From Treponema sp. (lineage in GTDB: Bacteria > Spirochaetota > Spirochaetia > Treponematales > Breznakiellaceae), in assembly GCA_031275535.1 (NCBI GenBank), contig JAISOR010000133.1, positions 1-7,748 of the forward strand: a stretch of 7,748 nt of DNA. The letters run 5' to 3'. The notes under the pieces were generated by a model, which saw only the letters and a program-made list of their open reading frames with translations, made no database searches and was not told the origin of the DNA. How positions within the stretch are numbered: the stretch's first letter is position 1; each line of letters opens with the position of its first letter. Shown in pieces: positions 6,437-7,748 of the stretch. A program made the translations under genes and the position numbers.

Positions 6437-7748
6437 ATGAAGGTAAGAATTGCTGTTTTGCTGACGTGTTTTTTTGTGCTTGCCGCGTGCGGGCAAAAAA
6501 ACGAACCCCAATCTGCCGCTGCCAGCGGGAAGGGACCCCAGACGGCCGATGAATTGACCATCGGGCTTTACAACGACGCGGGGAATATTTCGATATGGGG
6601 CGGCGGCGCCTACAGTCCCTGGGTACTGGACGCGGTTAACGAAAAACTCGCGGGGCCGAATCCTTACGGCGCCACCCCCCAGATGGTCCTGGCGGAATAC
6701 ATCAGGCCGGTAACCGAAGATAACCTGGTCTGGGAGATCAAGCTGAAGCCGGGGATCAAGTGGCACGACGGCAGCCCCCTGACCTCGGAAGATATCAAAT
6801 TTACGATTGACTACAACCGGGAAGGCCCGTCAAACAACCGTTATTCCCACCACACCAGTTCCGTACCCCGGCTTCCCGCCGAGGGGATCACCATTATCGA
6901 CGAACTGACCCTCCGGGTAACCGGCGCTTTTCCCCTGCCTTACTTTGACCGGGAGCCCTGCGCCGAGGTTCCCATCATCCAGAAGGCCCAGTGGGAAAAC
7001 ATCAAGGATCCCCGGCAGTTTACCGGCAAATCCATCGGTACCGGGCCCTACAAGATCGTGGATTACAAGGTGGGGGAATACTATAAACTGGAAGCCTTCG
7101 AGGATTACCACCTGGGCGCTCCCCTGGTAAAAAAACTCAACCTGGTGGTGATCCGGGATTTCTCCACCATGTTTACCGCCCTGCGGAGCGGGGAAATTGA
7201 CGCCGCCGCCCGGAACCTGCCCCCGGAAATGGTGGAGGAATGGTCCAAGCTTCCCAACATCACCATCGTAAAAACCCCCTACCTTTGGGGCGCCTGCATT
7301 GTCCTGGATACCAGTATGCGCCCCTTCGGGGAGCTGGCCTTTAGGGAAGCCCTGAGTTACGCCTTCAACCGGGACGAGCTTTTACGGATCGTCGGTTTGG
7401 GATACGGCGTCAGCGGCACGGTGGGCTATCCCCATCCCCTTTCCTTCCACACGAATCCCAACAACTCCCAACCCTACGATCCCCGGAAGGCGGCCCAGCT
7501 CTTTACCGAAATGGGCTACGTGGATATCAACGGCGACGGCTTCCGGGAGACCCCCGAGGGCCAAGCCATCGACTGGCGGATCCTGGTGGACGCCTCCGGG
7601 CCCCTCTATGTCCGGGCCGCGGAGATCATCGTTGAACATCTGGCGGCAATAAACCTGCGGGCCCATGTGGAAGCCCTGGAAACCGCCGCCTACAACGAAG
7701 TGGTAAACGTTCAGGGAAACTACAATATGACCGTAATGGAATTTGTGC
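6437..7748 (+). CDS. Family-5 substrate-binding lipoprotein (NikA/DppA type), 3' end cut by the window
   Basis: Extracytoplasmic solute-binding protein that would feed the ABC importer encoded upstream. The frame is open from 6437 to the right edge: 437 codons plus one base, against a usual 500-560 residues. It starts with a lipoprotein signal: a short charged N-terminus, a hydrophobic stretch and the lipobox LAAC with C18 as the lipidated residue, then a Gln/Ser/Ala-rich tether. Family-5 features include WEIKLKPGIKWHDGSPL (about residues 98-114), the SIGTGPYKIVDY segment, ALRSGEIDAA, FREALSYAFNRDEL and GYVDINGDGFRE, the last also common in peptide-binding relatives. An HH pair occurs in YSHHTSS. 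Ligand cannot be read directly; nickel or a nickel chelate is inferred from cooC and NicO next door, with a peptide as the alternative. It is placed last in the operon, whereas such genes usually come first. Confidence 0.92.
   Translation, partial: MKVRIAVLLTCFFVLAACGQKNEPQSAAASGKGPQTADELTIGLYNDAGNISIWGGGAYSPWVLDAVNEKLAGPNPYGATPQMVLAEYIRPVTEDNLVWEIKLKPGIKWHDGSPLTSEDIKFTIDYNREGPSNNRYSHHTSSVPRLPAEGITIIDELTLRVTGAFPLPYFDREPCAEVPIIQKAQWENIKDPRQFTGKSIGTGPYKIVDYKVGEYYKLEAFEDYHLGAPLVKKLNLVVIRDFSTMFTALRSGEIDAAARNLPPEMVEEWSKLPNITIVKTPYLWGACIVLDTSMRPFGELAFREALSYAFNRDELLRIVGLGYGVSGTVGYPHPLSFHTNPNNSQPYDPRKAAQLFTEMGYVDINGDGFRETPEGQAIDWRILVDASGPLYVRAAEIIVEHLAAINLRAHVEALETAAYNEVVNVQGNYNMTVMEFV

Noticed and set aside
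6405..6437. T-rich gap after cooC as a terminator
   Set aside because: There is a T run but no GC-rich hairpin in front of it, and the next gene starts 29 bases later with a strong ribosome binding site.

Overview
The window looks like one nickel-supply and carbon monoxide dehydrogenase (CODH) maturation operon, read entirely on the + strand. The first ~235 bases hold an edge segment of uncertain nature and an A/T-rich leader with a plausible promoter. Five genes follow, tightly packed (4-base overlap, then gaps of 5, 30 and 29 bases): (1) a NikB/DppB-type ABC permease; (2) an 847-residue protein fusing a NikC/DppC-type permease to two ABC ATPases (C-D-F in one chain); (3) a 614-residue NicO-family nickel/cobalt membrane transporter with an exported N-terminal domain and a large inserted soluble domain; (4) a CooC-type nickel-inserting ATPase with its P-loop and CXC nickel site; (5) a lipoprotein substrate-binding protein of family 5 (NikA/DppA type), cut by the right edge after 437 codons.

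The most unusual item is the inserted domain of the NicO protein (about residues 370-500). By eye it reads as a shortened, degenerate copy of the middle Rossmann-like domain of the CODH catalytic subunit CooS, the domain that supplies His261, Cys295 and Cys333 to the Ni-Fe-S C-cluster in the Carboxydothermus enzyme. Only the Cys295-equivalent position appears to be kept. A nickel transporter carrying a piece of the enzyme that will receive the nickel, encoded directly before the nickel insertase cooC, suggests a channelled nickel delivery system, with the domain acting as docking site, decoy, donor or sensor. This is inference from sequence reading and context; no search was run.

How the genes could work together: the lipoprotein captures nickel or a nickel chelate outside the membrane, the two permease domains and two ATPase domains (four modules in only two polypeptides) import it, the NicO protein provides a second nickel path, and CooC loads nickel into CODH. 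No CODH structural gene lies in the window, so it must be elsewhere if the reading is right.

Organism: an anaerobe that uses CODH is implied (acetogen, carboxydotroph or similar). Coding DNA is GC-rich with many CCC, CGG, GGG and CTC codons, while the leader is A/T-rich. The lipoprotein signal fits many diderm and monoderm bacteria. A termite-gut-type acetogenic spirochaete or an acetogenic Firmicute would fit, but the sequence alone does not decide this.
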